This document shows positions 35,010 through 47,092 of a DNA stretch of 64,000 nt, piece after piece (positions within the stretch are counted from its first letter, which is position 1; every line of letters starts with the position of its first letter). The notes below the pieces were generated by a model. The model was not told where the DNA came from and did not search any database. It worked only from the letters and a program-made list of their open reading frames with translations. The DNA comes from Mesodorylaimus sp. YZB2_4 (lineage: Eukaryota; Nematoda; Enoplea; Dorylaimida; Dorylaimidae): contig JASANH010000938.1 in assembly GCA_030248295.1 (NCBI GenBank), positions 1,054,001 to 1,118,000 of the forward strand. The letters run 5' to 3'. The position numbers were made by a program, and so were the translations under genes.

Positions 35010-35559
35010 AGTCCAGCGTGAAAGTGAAGTGAAAATGAACGCACTAGATCATATACAGATGTAGTGTGCCTGAATGCAACAATAAAGTGATCTCTGGGCT
35101 TTGCTTATTTCTGTATGCACGGCATAGACTAGTTCTATTCAGCTAATTCATTTTTTTTAATCTTGCATCTTAGGCTTCCATAGTGTAATTTTTCACATGT
35201 CTTGGCGCAGCTTGTGCAGGTTCGATCTGATATACCACCTACACTGTAATGTATATACGCAGTACATACAGTCGCGGAATGCATGATAAAAGTTACATTA
35301 TGACTCGCGCTCTCTTCTTTTACTGAGGGCCATCAGACATGCGTGCGTACTCACATTTGGGATTTACTAGATTCACGCCTAAGCGTGTATTTTACTGCAT
35401 TCAACCATGCCTTGAAAGCTTGTATCAAAGAATTCTGCCGTTTCGCGATTGGCAAGAAGTACTTGTAAAAAAATTGTCAATTATGTGTTCCTTAGCCCTC
35501 GAGTGCGCCTTATGGTGCTTGGCTATGGATAAAGTATGACATGACATGACAAGAATCTA

Positions 35560-35620
35560 CACTATGTTTTGGGACCACGGAGGAACCCAATCCATCCTCT
35601 GCATGGCCCAAAACATAGTG
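35560..35620. repeat. Perfect 14-bp inverted repeat
   Basis: CACTATGTTTTGGG (35560-35573) and its exact complement CCCAAAACATAGTG (35607-35620), with a 33-base loop. Confidence 0.85.
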
Positions 35621-36655
35621 AATTTTTGCAGACATACCGTGTGGCTTGGTCAAGAATGACGTTATAACGGGCACCAATTTAGATGTTTGAAAGTTTACAG
35701 GAGGTAGGCAGTAGTAGGCTTACAGTATGTGGATCCTGACTTTGTATCCCCCTCGCTTACTGCACCTTGCTGCCCAAATCTCACCTCGGATCTTCGAAAT
35801 CCTGTATCCCCGCTGTAACGAGTGAGGATTTATACGAAATATGGATAAGCATTCATGTTGCCCAATGTAGAACAGCCACAGCTACGGCAAGAAAATGTCC
35901 CTGACTCCACTGATAAGCTCGCTCAATTGCAAGGAACATTGTTTACTTCAATGAGAGGCGCAACTTGTAAGAATGAATTTCTATGAGTTGTGCACTCCTA
36001 TGACTTCATGCATTTTCTACCTGAGTGGAATTAGAATTTATGCAACGCTGGAACCACATGTGGCCGGAAAGCGATGCTGGATTATTCATAATAACTTGCC
36101 CAGTTATGCCCAGCTTATGCAGCCATACTGTAACTCACCTGGGAGTGACATCAAAATGAAACAGTTTAGTTTACTTCCATAATATCTCTGTTCTAACCAG
36201 CACTTTGACTCCTACTCGATCGAGTGAGGCTCATCGAGAGCTGGCCCTCTAAGCTACAGTAGACACTATTCACACGAACCCCCGACACTACTCATAGTGA
36301 TCGACGTATTTATTATCCCTTGCACTAATTCAGTAATCAAGGGCGCGCGAGCGTGGAAAATGGAGTGTTCTGGACTGGATCTTCAAGTCATATCCAATTA
36401 ATTATGCTGCAACAGATGTCCAAAGTGCAATGGCGCGCGAGTAATTGACGCGGATCGACGGCTATAATCCGCTTGATTAGGCTTTAATGCAGAATTGATT
36501 CGAAAAACGGGTGCCTCGGTCGAGAGGTCATAAATGTGCTCGTCTCTCGGCCACTTTTCCACTTTCACTTCAATTATACGCCGATTTTCCCATCCATCGA
36601 CTTTTCGTCCAGGCCGCCCCTCCCCCGTCGCCACCCCGTCCTAGGTCGTCTAGGG

Positions 36656-36666
36656 TAATTTGATTA
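36656..36666. promoter_or_regulatory. P3-type paired homeodomain dimer site
   Basis: TAATTTGATTA is TAAT-N3-ATTA, the palindrome bound cooperatively by Q50 paired-class homeodomain dimers such as Rx. It lies 620 bases upstream of the Rx ATG in a cluster of single TAAT cores, so autoregulation is possible (inference). Confidence 0.45.
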
Positions 36667-37285
36667 ATGCCCCGTGGCCCTGGACCATTTAGGACTCCGC
36701 CAAGCGTTCTTATTGGTCGATCAAACGCGGGAGAGGAACGAGTTGAACACGTCCACAACAATAATCGTAGATTCCCGCCCCCGAGCACCTTGCCTCCATT
36801 TAGCCGACTCGCAGGCACCAACCGTTTCTCCAAATCTAATCTCGCAGTGGCTGGTAGCTCCCGAGGCCATTTTCCAGAAGAAATAATCATTTCGTGTCAA
36901 CGCGTTCCAATGACTTTTCGCCCGATTCATTAGAGAAATCAGCTCCGACTCTTGCGTCAACGGCCATTACAGTAAGTACGTGCACTGCACTCGGCCCCTC
37001 ACATGCCCAAATGCTATTCTTCTATTGAACAGGCACCCGAGGAAATAGGCTGCGAACCGCGTTACCCACTGCTGATTGTCCCATCGCGCTAGACGAGCCA
37101 AAGTGCCGCCCATTTTCTCAAAAGTTACCCCACGGCCGTCATTGTCGGGTAAGTTTGTACTTGTTCCCAAAAGTCACAAATCGCATTTGTCATAGAAATT
37201 ATTTTTGTGTCACTCGATTACAGGCGAGGAAACGAGTTAAACGACACGAAACTGGGAAATTGAGTCAACTTACTCGAGTCTAAAA

Positions 37286-40200
37286 ATGGCCACCAACGCG
37301 TCCAATGGCGTCATTTCTCGACACTCCTTCCAAGCACCGGTTACTGTAACCGCTCAGTTCCCACCGATCAGCGAGCAAGTCTCCTTCCCGAATTGCGGCA
37401 TGTCGCAAACCAGCCCCTATCATCCAATGCAGCAAGCCGAACAGAGAAGGAATGTGGCTGACAATCATTCTCTGGACACTGGCTCCCCCCGAGCTGGGTC
37501 GGCCTCGTCCACTTCGTCATCATCAGCATCATCGCCCAAGATTTACCGCAGCATCGATGCATTGCTGGGCTTAGGTGGACCTGAATCTTTCGGTATCGCA
37601 AGCGGTGAATCTAATCACATTGGAAATGGTACGTATGCCTTTCTGTGGTTGTGTGGAATGGAAACCCTCAGCAGATGCAGTTTTGCTACTGTACGACTGG
37701 CGATACGCAGATCGCTAGCGTGCACTATAGTCAACACAAGGAGTGCTAACATAATCCTGCCTTTCTGACGCATTATTCATTGCGCACTGCCTGCGGTATT
37801 TGCAGCCTGCTCTCCTAACTGGCTTGCAATGCATTCCAAAATAGGTCTGTTGTTCCTCTGCCCTTCGTTTCTTATCTTCCTGACCATTCTTTCTCCGAAT
37901 TGCTTCTTTTGATCCAATCGGCTTTCCAAAACGCGGTCGGCGTCCCCAAGACGACCCCGAACCAAGGGTGCTCCTGGGAATCTTTGCATATCGAGGGTGG
38001 CCCGTGTTTTCCCATTGACGTCGTTAATGAGTTGACCCGCTTTCATTAAACGCTCTTTGTGTTTCGATTACTCTAAACAATATCTAATTATTGTATGCGC
38101 TCGGGTGCTATGGGACCAGTGCTATGTCTTGAAGACCATGTTCTGGGTCACGGATGAAGACGATAAGGCCTGCTGCTCCAGGCTCCATCTATTGTTTCCT
38201 GGCTTGGCTAGAATGATGTCTCAAGCGAATATCAACGAGACCACAGGGTTTATGACGTGAACTACGAGGACCAGTTGCACTTTTTAGGTCCCAAGGCGGA
38301 CTTGCATCAGTCACCGACTTCAATCGACTTCTTGAAAACGACTCAAAAAAGCAAACATTTGTCCCCCATATCGGCTAAAGAGACTGAAAAGGGGGAACCA
38401 CGTCAGAAAAACAAGAAGCATTGCGCCGATGGTCGCACGAAACAAGACAGCAGTGGTTACGGTAGTCACGCTTCGAGCAAATCTCAAAAAGGGAACAAGA
38501 AAAACGGTCGTTCAGAGGAAGGCGATTATTGTAACGACGGTAGTGGTAACAATAAAGGCCGGCGCAATCGTACCACATTTACCACCTTCCAATTGCACGA
38601 ATTGGAGCGAGCATTCGAAAAATCCCATTATCCAGATGTATACACCCGCGAAGCTCTGGCCGTTAAAATCAATCTGCCCGAGGTCCGAGTCCAAGTAAGT
38701 GCACTTTGTTAATAAAATTCCCTGTATGGTAACTCGATTAGGGCTACAGTAGGCCGTCTTATGCGTACGCTGAACAGCACCGACCACCACCCCTTTAAGT
38801 TTTGTAAGCTCTGCTTGATTTGGCTGATACGTAACCGCCGGCCTTATCTTTCGATCAATCGAAAAATCGGACAAATCGTTTCGCATGTTCTCTTATCGTA
38901 GTCGTCATCGCGCTGATGTCCTTGTCGTGTCTGCCCAGACCACACACAATACAAAAATTCATTTTCCTCGATTCACCTGCCATGTTAGAACATTTCATCA
39001 GGAAAACACTTTCTCCAGACCCCCTGCCCGCCTTGGGCCAGAGGTCGATTCGTCTTCTCACTTGACTAGAGTACATGTCGGCTGGAAAAGGAGGCGCATC
39101 GCCAAAGTATCTCACAGCGGGCTCCTAGAATTGTCCAGAAATCTATTTGGTGTTCTTTTATTGTCCATCGCCTTTTTATTATTCTCCAATTCGATAAAGG
39201 TGCCTGCTGACTGCGGGATATTGACTTGCTCATAATGGTCAAAAAATGCAAGTATAGTGGGTGTAGGATTACTGTAGGGCAGACAGCGCCTTGTAAATAC
39301 TGGGAATCTATGATGCACCTGTCGGCAATGACTAAGTATCTTGAATGGCATGAGCGTGATTTATTGTGGGGGACTCGTCAAATTGTCAACAGGAGCGAAA
39401 TGATTCGCTAAAAATGAACAAGCCGGAGGCTAAGCTTCTTTTGCTCTTTTCACTATTTTCAGAGCGACAACTTGATGATCCTGTGGGCGTCGAAGAGGCG
39501 CACTTAACTCAGCGCATTGAGTGATTTTTGCTGTTCAACTGGGCCATTGTAGTGTAATGAAGAAATGCATTGGTCAACAATCATACGATTATGTTTCGCT
39601 TATTTGCACGCGCGACTAGTTCGCTCAAGGTTATTACTCCTAATGCCTGCCACCCTCGAGCACAGTTAGGGCCAAGCACGTACGACCGAGCGTACATAAT
39701 AGGCCTTTTGTAGAAATAGGTCGACAGTCTTGGTGTTTTTTCATAAATACTCTAATGCCATTTTCTGTGCCCCCAAAACTCGACAATGAAACATGCGAAA
39801 GTTTTCGAATTGAACGGATTCCATTCGATGTCCCTCCAAGAGTTGAAAGAGGCGTGAGAATAGACACGACTCATGTATGGGTAGACATGATGGGAGCAGA
39901 AATTTTTCACCTTGAGTCCTCATTTACAAGATAAGCGGCGCGGGAAAACGTAAATGTTCGCAGACCAATTATATTTTTTTCAATAGCGTGCGAATTTTAA
40001 AAAAGTAACATCTCATAATCCATACTTTGACTGTCTTGAGGGGTTTCTCAATAGTGGTAATATACAACGTGCATTGGCACAATCATGCCTTGTGTCTCGA
40101 ATCAGGGCAGAGTTGCAAATGCCTTTCACAGCTGAGGGAACCACTGATGGCGCAGGAGCTGATAGGATTGTCTACGCACCCAAACACATGAGAGATGGTC

Positions 40201-41217
40201 CATGGGAAAATCTTGAGCAAGACATGATCCATAGTTTGCTAGCTTGAGCTCATGAGGACTGCGCGCGCTCATGAGGGCTTATGTGAGACAGGACATACAA
40301 TGCGTTCTTTCTTTTCAGGTGTGGTTCCAGGTACGCTCAAGCTTCATTATTCTATTGGCACGTGCAGTATACGGAGGTTTAGTGCATGGGTTGAGGCGCC
40401 CTTGGCCTTCTGCAAAGACACGATTTCAGTCCACAGTAACCCTGAAACTTGTTCACTGTCGTAGTGCACCTCACTTCCAGGCGATTGCACTAAGCCTGAT
40501 GCCCCAGACTAATCACGGCTTCATAAGCAGTATGTCCGTTTGTAGAACCGCCGCGCCAAATGGCGCCGTCAAGAAAAGATGGAAGCCAGTGTTCTGGCTG
40601 AGCTACCACCAATCACTCGGCCCACTACTATGCCGGGCGATGGCAACGGAGCCAGTTCGTTATTCCCATACCCAACGTTTGATCCATGGTCTTTTATGGC
40701 GGTCAGCGGCGGCACATTACCGCCAGCTAATCCAGCTGATTCCAATTCAGCCACGAACACGACTCCATCATCGAATTGCAACCAGCCAACAGCAACAGCC
40801 CCGCCACCCTCTTTCTTCGGTAGTTTCCTCTCTTTGCCAAACTCACCGACCTTGCCCAGCTTCCCGATGGGGTCTCCGAACTTACCCGGATTTGGCGCCA
40901 GTGGTCTGGCCTGTTCCAGAGTTCAGCAACAACACGGTGGCATTCTTGACAGCTCCGCGTTCTTTTCTGGAGCTAACCCGAAAAACGGACTACAACCAAG
41001 CTCGACGACGGCTATCAATGGCACATCGCCTGGTTATGGGACGAATCCAATGCATTTCGCCTATCCGACCATGGCCAACTTTCAACTACCGCCCACCAAT
41101 CAGCAGCAGCTGCAACACAATGGAAGCATGACCACCGGGCATGTGATGTCCTATCGTCATGGCAGCCAAAGATCGGAACAGGGCGAGGAAGATGCTTTCG
41201 ATGCCAAGTTGGCCTAA
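37286..41217 (+). CDS. rax: Retinal homeobox (Rx/Rax-type) transcription factor, 477 aa
   Basis: Four exons: 37286-37628, 38288-38694, 40319-40330, 40546-41217 (1434 nt). The N-terminal exon carries an octapeptide/EH1-like repressor motif, [13 protein letters not shown]. The second holds a Lys/Ser-rich linker and homeodomain residues 1-46, starting [21 protein letters not shown] 12-nt microexon supplies residues 47-50 (VWFQ). The last exon resumes at N51 ([15 protein letters not shown]) and continues into a long Pro/Ser/Asn-rich tail. [17 protein letters not shown]50 and RRQEKMEAS are diagnostic for Rx within the paired-like class. In animals Rx controls anterior neural and eye fate; the nematode relative is ceh-8. 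No OAR motif is present at the C-terminus (ends DAFDAKLA), unlike vertebrate Rx. Confidence 0.9.
40319..40330 (+). other. rax: 12-nt microexon encoding homeodomain residues 47-50
   Basis: CTTTTCAG precedes GTGTGGTTCCAG, which is followed by GTACGC. The exon is in phase 0 at both ends and encodes Val-Trp-Phe-Gln. The upstream exon ends at Q46 and the downstream exon starts at N51, so without this exon the recognition helix would lack V47, W48, F49 and Q50. Confidence 0.85.
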
Positions 41218-41895
41218 AATGTGATGACGCCAACTGAGGTACGGTAAGGATCTCTGAATCAGCGCCAGTCCTGGTCGCAATTGTCTGCTAGTAAAGAACG
41301 GTACGAGGCGTACATTATAACTGTGGGCGGCCGTTAAGCATGTGCATTTTTAATTTCTCCCATAATCTTCAATGAGCAATGTAACAATCGATGGGCTTGT
41401 TTACGTATTGTAATGTTTCTGTGTGGTGGAACCGCAAATAATGTCTTTCCTAACGATATTACATAAATGTCTCCGTCAGATCAGTCGGCAAACCTGCTCT
41501 GCTCAAGTTCCAATTGATTACTTTCATGCGTACAATGTCCAACATGCGTAGTTCCAGGGCGTGTCGGCGAAATTGCAGTGCAGTGTGTTTTTGGGTCATA
41601 TTATTTATTCTGGACGGAGTCTTCAAATGAGTGAGACGCATTCTTTCCGCAAGGCTACATTAGACTAGGAGTGGTATACGTACTGTACTTACTAGTTATA
41701 TGTAGTGCAACTTACATCATCAGACCATCAAAGCACGTACATTTATAAGCTATCAGTCGCAGTTGTTTACAGCCATTTTTGAATCACGCAGTACAAGTCT
41801 CTACATGCTGTAGACTCCAAAAAAGTGCGATCTAAAGCAGTGCCTACCAAAAAATCTCGTTCAAAAGAGATGCGTTCAAACAAAGCTTAGGCGTA
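41218..41895. other. Spacer between convergent genes
   Basis: About 680 bases between the 3' ends of the Rx gene and the Cys-rich secreted gene. Nothing recognised. Confidence 0.55.
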
Positions 41896-42886
41896 CTAAC
41901 GTATTGGTAGGGTGGTTTGGTTTCCGTTGTTCTCCAATAGCATGGGATAAGTATTCAAAATCTTCTGATACAAGTTTTGGGCCATTTTGATGGCCAATAA
42001 TGTGATGGCTGGATCGAGGTCTTGGAGGCAAGTGTAAAACAAAGCATGGGCTGGATTTATGTTCAGGGCGCATTCGAGGTATTTTTGACCAACAGCGGAC
42101 GACTCGGCCACCATTTCGCATCTGAAAAACGGATATAAGTCTGGAGTATTCGGCTGATAGGGAAAGTGGTATTAAATGGATCAAAACAGGACTCAGGCAC
42201 AATTTAAAAAAGTTCCCCAAACCACAGTCTACAAGCGGCTTATTGGAGCAAGAAGGGACCCCACACCTTACCCTTCCAAGCACATTTCATATCCAATCGA
42301 GAAACACCTTTGCCAACAGTCCGAGCCTCCCGATTCCCAGGTCTTATTCAATCTCACGCAAGATGTGTCGGCTCCGATGCACTGATGGAATTTCTGCGTG
42401 GTGCGATTATAAGCGGCCACAATGTGTGGTTTTTCTAAACATGTGTCGTATGCCGTTTGGTTTTGGACATTGGCCGAACAGCTAAAAGAAACTCGGGTTG
42501 TGCGTATTAGGCAGTTTAAATGAATGAAAGATGGCTTACTAGCTGCTACATTTCGATCTCATATCAGCCATGCACCTGCTTACTGTGCCGAATGAGCTCG
42601 AATATGGCGCCTTAAACAGAGTAACTGATTTGGTCGTGGGTGGGGGTGGGGGGGGGGGGGGAGGTTGGGGACGGCAGTATACAGTATGACAGGTTTACAT
42701 TACATTGTGTGAGAAATTACCTACTACGTCCCTTACCTACTACGATTCGCATATCCATGCAAAACACTGGCAGGTACCCCAGGTATAATTTTAAAAAATT
42801 GGGTCTTTTCTTACCGCCAAAACAGCAGGTGGCCATAACGGAAGGAGCGAGAAAATGAGGATGGACACAATTGAGAATATACGCAT
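41896..42886 (-). CDS. Secreted Cys-rich protein, 182 aa, family not recognised
   Basis: Four exons in phase: 42886-42815, 42624-42584, 42481-42272, 42121-41896 (549 nt). The first encodes a signal peptide (MRIFSIVSILIFSLLPLW). The 41-nt second exon is the least certain; it was chosen because it alone links the signal exon to the next in phase. The mature protein has about ten cysteines (for example SANVQNQTAYDTCLEK, FHQCIGADTSC, GSDCWQRCFSIGYEMCLEGC, KYLECAL, YTCLQDL), two N-glycosylation sites, and a helical C-terminal third. No membrane segment. It resembles the secreted gene at 4446-5757 in general character only. Function unknown. Confidence 0.65.
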
Positions 42887-43800
42887 GGTTCTAATGTCAC
42901 GACGTTGGGAAGACTGCTCTGGTAAACCAGCATTTACACGTTGGCTGGCTGGGCTAGAATGTTGGTCAGCGTCCTATTCGGTGGCATCGTGAAAATTGGG
43001 CGGGTTCGACAAGAGTGCTAAAAGTTGCTTCGTCGATCGAGGTAGCCAAGTCAAAATGTTTACTCTAGGACCACTGACCGACGGGCAGAAGCGGCTACAC
43101 ACCTCCTATTGAGCAACGAGGTAAGTTCGTGCAGGTTATACCGAGCCGCCAATTTTCACGCCTTGAGCCGCTCCCACGGACATTGACTCGTGTTATTTGC
43201 ATCGACGCCGTTTTGAATAGGCGCTATTTTCGTAATGGCACCAGCGACACGAACTGAGCAGCCCGAACTCCCTGTCGCTTCAACAAAAGTGCAATCCCCT
43301 CTACAATACTGTGCGAGCAAAGAGCAAGCCAGCCTTTGTCAAAGAGAATGCTTGTGTTGTCATCGTGGAAATTTTGGAGAATTTTTTTGCGTTGTAGACC
43401 TGGAGACTCAACTACCTGCGCATCCCCTCTTAGGCATTCCAGCCATATCGTTGGCATGGAGCACTGAAGCGAGGAAAGAACCAACCAAGTCTTCGACGTG
43501 GCATAATCGGTCATGACATATATTGTATGCCATCGCATGACTTCCGTGCTTTCTAGCATTTTCCTGTGGACTGAAAACAGTAGTATGCACCGCATATATT
43601 TATTTGTTACCACACAGCATCCTCTTTGGGCAAGCTACATTATATAACACACACATTAGATACCCGCAAGCAAAAGCAGAGCGAAAACGATGACTTATCA
43701 ATGCCCAAAAACAAGCTGTTCGAAACGAGACAATTGAAGCAGGTAACAAGCGTTCCGCACATGGTTAGGTACAGGTCACTCAATGCGTCCGACAGTGCCC
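42887..43800. other. Spacer between minus-strand genes
   Basis: About 900 bases. TTTATT at 43599-43604 (AATAAA on the minus strand) is a likely poly(A) signal for the basigin-like gene, about 200 bases past its stop. The open frame 43235-43516 (+) has no recognisable features and I did not call it. Confidence 0.5.
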
Positions 43801-45958
43801 CTATGTCTTGCGCTGTCTTAGGCCGTTGTCCTCATTTGAACCAGTGGGCGACCTTTTCCTACAAGCCATCCGTCAGACGAGACCAAAATATGACAAGCTA
43901 GATATGACAAGCTTACCTGTCCCCATCATCGTTCTCTTCTTCCTCGTCCTTGTTGGCGCATCGCTTCTCGTGGATTATAATGATTGCAGCCAACACGATC
44001 AGTTCGGCCATTATACCCAAAAAGGGCCAGAGCGGGGCCAGCTTGCCTGCAAGGGGGAAGACTGGAACATATTTCATCGACTGTCTCCTGAGGACATGCG
44101 TTTTACTTCGAATGCGTAGCAATGTCTTCGCTTCGGGACCGTCTTTGATTTTACAAGTGTAGTAGCCGTAGTCTTCAGGTACTAGGTTTTCTATAGTTAG
44201 GGTAGCAGTCGACAGGCCTATCCAACCGACTGAATACTTGCGACCTGCGTCATCGACTGGGGCTAAAAAATTACAAGAAGTGAAAACACATTGCTGTGAG
44301 AAATACAAAGATAAGGAAGGCCGAGCCGGACTAATGGTAAGAGCTAGACTATGCCTGAAGCAAGGCTGAAGTGCGATCGGAGTCACTGCTGCTGCATCAC
44401 GCGTAGGCTTACAGATTTCATGGAAAACTTGTCTTTATGACTTCTTTGCAGTCGTTGGGTGCGTCATGCGTGAAAAAACATCAACGCAAAATGAAAAGAC
44501 AAGAACAACTTTGCTGCCAGCAAAAGCATATAAGCACTATATCAGCGATGTCTTGTACCCTTGCATGTCGTGAATGTCGTGGTGCCCTGTGTTAACAGAT
44601 TAATACATAGCCTAGGGATTTGATAGCTCCTCAACCTCAGCCTGGTATTTTGAACAGACTTACGCAAGTCTTCGGCTTTCTCCCCATCCCTTGACCACGA
44701 GACTTCGGGTGGTTGTTGTCCCTCGATGTCGCACATTATCGTCACCCTATCGCCTTCCACTTTGTTGTGCGAAGTAGCCAAAGCTTTTATTAAAGGCGCG
44801 CCTGAAAAGCAAAGCTCGAGATAGTCTTACATTAGTGAGGAATGCAAGCAGGATGGGCTTACCCTTCACCTCGTACACGCCGACCACAGGGTCCATCGGC
44901 TGCGAAAGTTTGACATCGCACATATAAATTCCACTGTACTTGTTGCTATCATTCGCATTCTTCATGGTGATTGTCACAGTTAGCTCAGTGCCGTTCATGA
45001 AATGCTGGAAGCGCATAGTCGATATTAGGCCATTAGAGGTGACTAGCGCTGCTGCTAGCACATACGAGACGTACGCGTTTGACTGTTGCATGTGCCTTCC
45101 TCTCTCCCCAAACATGTAGGAGAGCCACCTGAATAATAAAGATGATTTCCCTTCTCTTCCCCCTCCCCCACCCCGTCTCCTGACCTTCAGCTAAAGGATA
45201 TCCCATCTGAGCAAGTAGAGCAGCAAAAACTTACGTGACTATCACTCGACAGCTGCTTTCCATTTCGGTACCAAGTATAGACTGGAACTTCTGTAAAAGA
45301 TCCCAAGGGCGCGGTGAGGTTGCACGATAGAGTAAAATTGGTTTTGTTCGCGGCCAGCATGGTAGGTATGTCCATACTGACACTGCCATCGGACGCTGTG
45401 ATTGTTAGCTTTGCCGAATCTGGAAGAGGTTTCCATGAAATCATGATCCAAAGATACCTCAGACACGTACCAACGAAATACACCAAAGCACTGACGGGGT
45501 TGAAGTGGGGGTCACATGGCTTTGAATTCATACACCGACAAGTATAGTTCTTGGGGGCTTGAGGGACGACTGAAAGATACGATCTAGCATCGGTCGAGTT
45601 GACCCATTTGCAGCTATTTGGATCGTTGGATGGATTAGAGGCCGAGCAGGACACTTGGTTATCGTCGCTTACTATTTCCAAATTATCTTTAAAACTGACA
45701 CCATTTAACCACTTGGGCGCGCAATGCAATTCGAAGCCCTTTCTGCCGGCGATGATCCGAGGATGATGAACGACATCGATAACGCCCTCCAACTGCAGCT
45801 CTTTTTCGCTTTGGCAATCTGAAAACAAGGTAAAGAACACAGTGTTTGGTCGTACAGTACGTCCACCCTAGTTGCCAAAACTCCTACGACTAGTTACCTT
45901 CGACGAAGAAGCCGAATAGGAATACGGAGACTGTGAGCGAGATGTGGATCACTGTCAT
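43801..45958 (-). CDS. bsg: Basigin/neuroplastin-like immunoglobulin membrane protein, 425 aa
   Basis: Seven exons in phase: 45958-45898, 45818-45471, 45419-45235, 45004-44863, 44801-44664, 44262-43917, 43858-43801 (1278 nt). Signal peptide MTVIHISLTVSVFLFGFF; a divergent Cys-rich first Ig-like region (FELHCAPKWLNG to YTCRC, about residues 30-125); a second Ig domain (LSCNLTAP, YTWYRNGK, SGIYMCDV); a third (VTIMCDIEG, VSWSRDGEK, EDYGYYTCKI). The transmembrane segment LAPLWPFLGIMAELIVLAAI, at about residues 366-390, has the PFLGIxAE signature with the buried Glu that marks basigin. The acidic and then basic tail (KDEEEENDDGD, ending NGLRQRKT) also fits. Basigin chaperones monocarboxylate transporters and acts in cell contact. 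Three Ig domains match the long basigin/neuroplastin isoform. Confidence 0.88.
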
Positions 45959-47092
45959 GATCCAGCTTTCACTTTCGTTGCTTCTTTGGTAAAATTGCTC
46001 CGGTTTTCTTAGCGACAACCGGACGTTGAAAACAGTAGTAAGCTGGAAATGCTAGAGCGAGTGAGCTAACATTGGTAAGAGGGGCTCGGCCTTCTTGCCT
46101 AGCTGCGACAATCTAAACGTCGTCTCACCATGGAAACGAGAATCGACGCTCGCGTTTAATCCATACAGGTATGGGAAGACACGCGCATAACACACATCGG
46201 ACAGGACTGGTATTGTTACCCAAAGTGAAAAATCGAATCTCCCCTTGCCAACCACCAGCCTACATACGAAGCGTATGGAAGTAATTCGAAGGCGCATCAG
46301 CGGAGGCTGCCGAATCCGGATGATTAATGGCATGAGATAGGCGCTGTATGGCAGGAAAATCCTTCGAAAGAGGAAGCAAAAGGCATAGGGAACGATTTGG
46401 AGGGGTTTGACTAATACCCATTGCTTCAGGAAGGGCGTATGCTACTGTCTACAAGATTTCTGCCAGGGGTATCGATGAGTCAGGCGGCTTGGTACATGTG
46501 TAGTAGGCGTGTTTGGCCCGAGGAGAAGGTAGTGCATCTGGTTGCCTTAACTGGCCGCCTTATGCACGGAGCAGTATGCGGTTGCCTTGACTGGCCGCCG
46601 CATGCAGCGTATCAGTTGCCTTCGTTGGCCGCTCGATACGCTCCTCCAGGCGAGGCTGAAACCCGTCGGATTGATGTCTCAGGCACCTACCACTAGGTGA
46701 CCTGCCTAGAGGGTTTTTGAGTGCATCCGCCCCCCGCGGTATCTTCTCCAATGTAGGACCATTCCGCCTATCACACATGTGCTCTGTCGGTGGGGTGGTA
46801 TCTGGCAGAAGGTGTCCTGACTGTAAGCATTGCGCCAGCCAGGCACGCAATCCCACGCTAACGCGTAAGCACCAAAACAAAACATTTAGCACTACATCGT
46901 CCGCCTACTTTAGGCAATGCAGTCAGAATATGACAGGCCACTGATCACATAGGTACATTACATGCTGCCCGTCTTGCGCACTATTATTGCACGTGGTGCT
47001 TTTCACGGATCACATTTTAGAGCTCAAAATAATAATGATACGAGTGATACGAGCCATGCAATGTCTGTCCAACGTATTGGTAGGGTTCGGGC
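45959..47092. other. Spacer with short imperfect repeats
   Basis: About 1.1 kb. At 46,530-46,640 a GTTGCCTTxxxTGGCCGCC block occurs three times about 45 bases apart. No exon recognised; the 110-aa antisense frame over this region overlaps the repeat and is not accepted. Confidence 0.5.

Larger units (their letters stand above)
35010..37285. other. Upstream region of the Rx homeobox gene
   Basis: About 2.3 kb. Contains a poly(A) signal near 35080, a 14-bp inverted repeat at 35560-35620, and from about 36,390 to 36,670 a cluster of TAAT/ATTA homeodomain core sites, including a TAATTTGATTA at 36656-36666. No exon recognised. Confidence 0.5.

Noticed and set aside
40271-41131. 286-codon open frame overlapping the last Rx exons on the same strand
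   Set aside because: It crosses the real microexon and exon 4 in another frame; its composition follows from the Pro/Ser/Asn-rich tail being read out of phase, and it has no domain.
42630-42665. G-rich run (possible G-quadruplex) upstream of the 41-nt exon
   Set aside because: Homopolymer G runs also occur at 8698 and 18410, so this looks like a general microsatellite rather than a specific signal.
43235-43516. 93-codon plus-strand frame in the basigin 3' spacer
   Set aside because: No signal peptide, domain or splice support; overlaps AT/GC-mixed spacer sequence.
46560-46892. 110-codon minus-strand frame
   Set aside because: Covers a short imperfect repeat, has no recognisable motif and no flanking splice sites of consistent phase.
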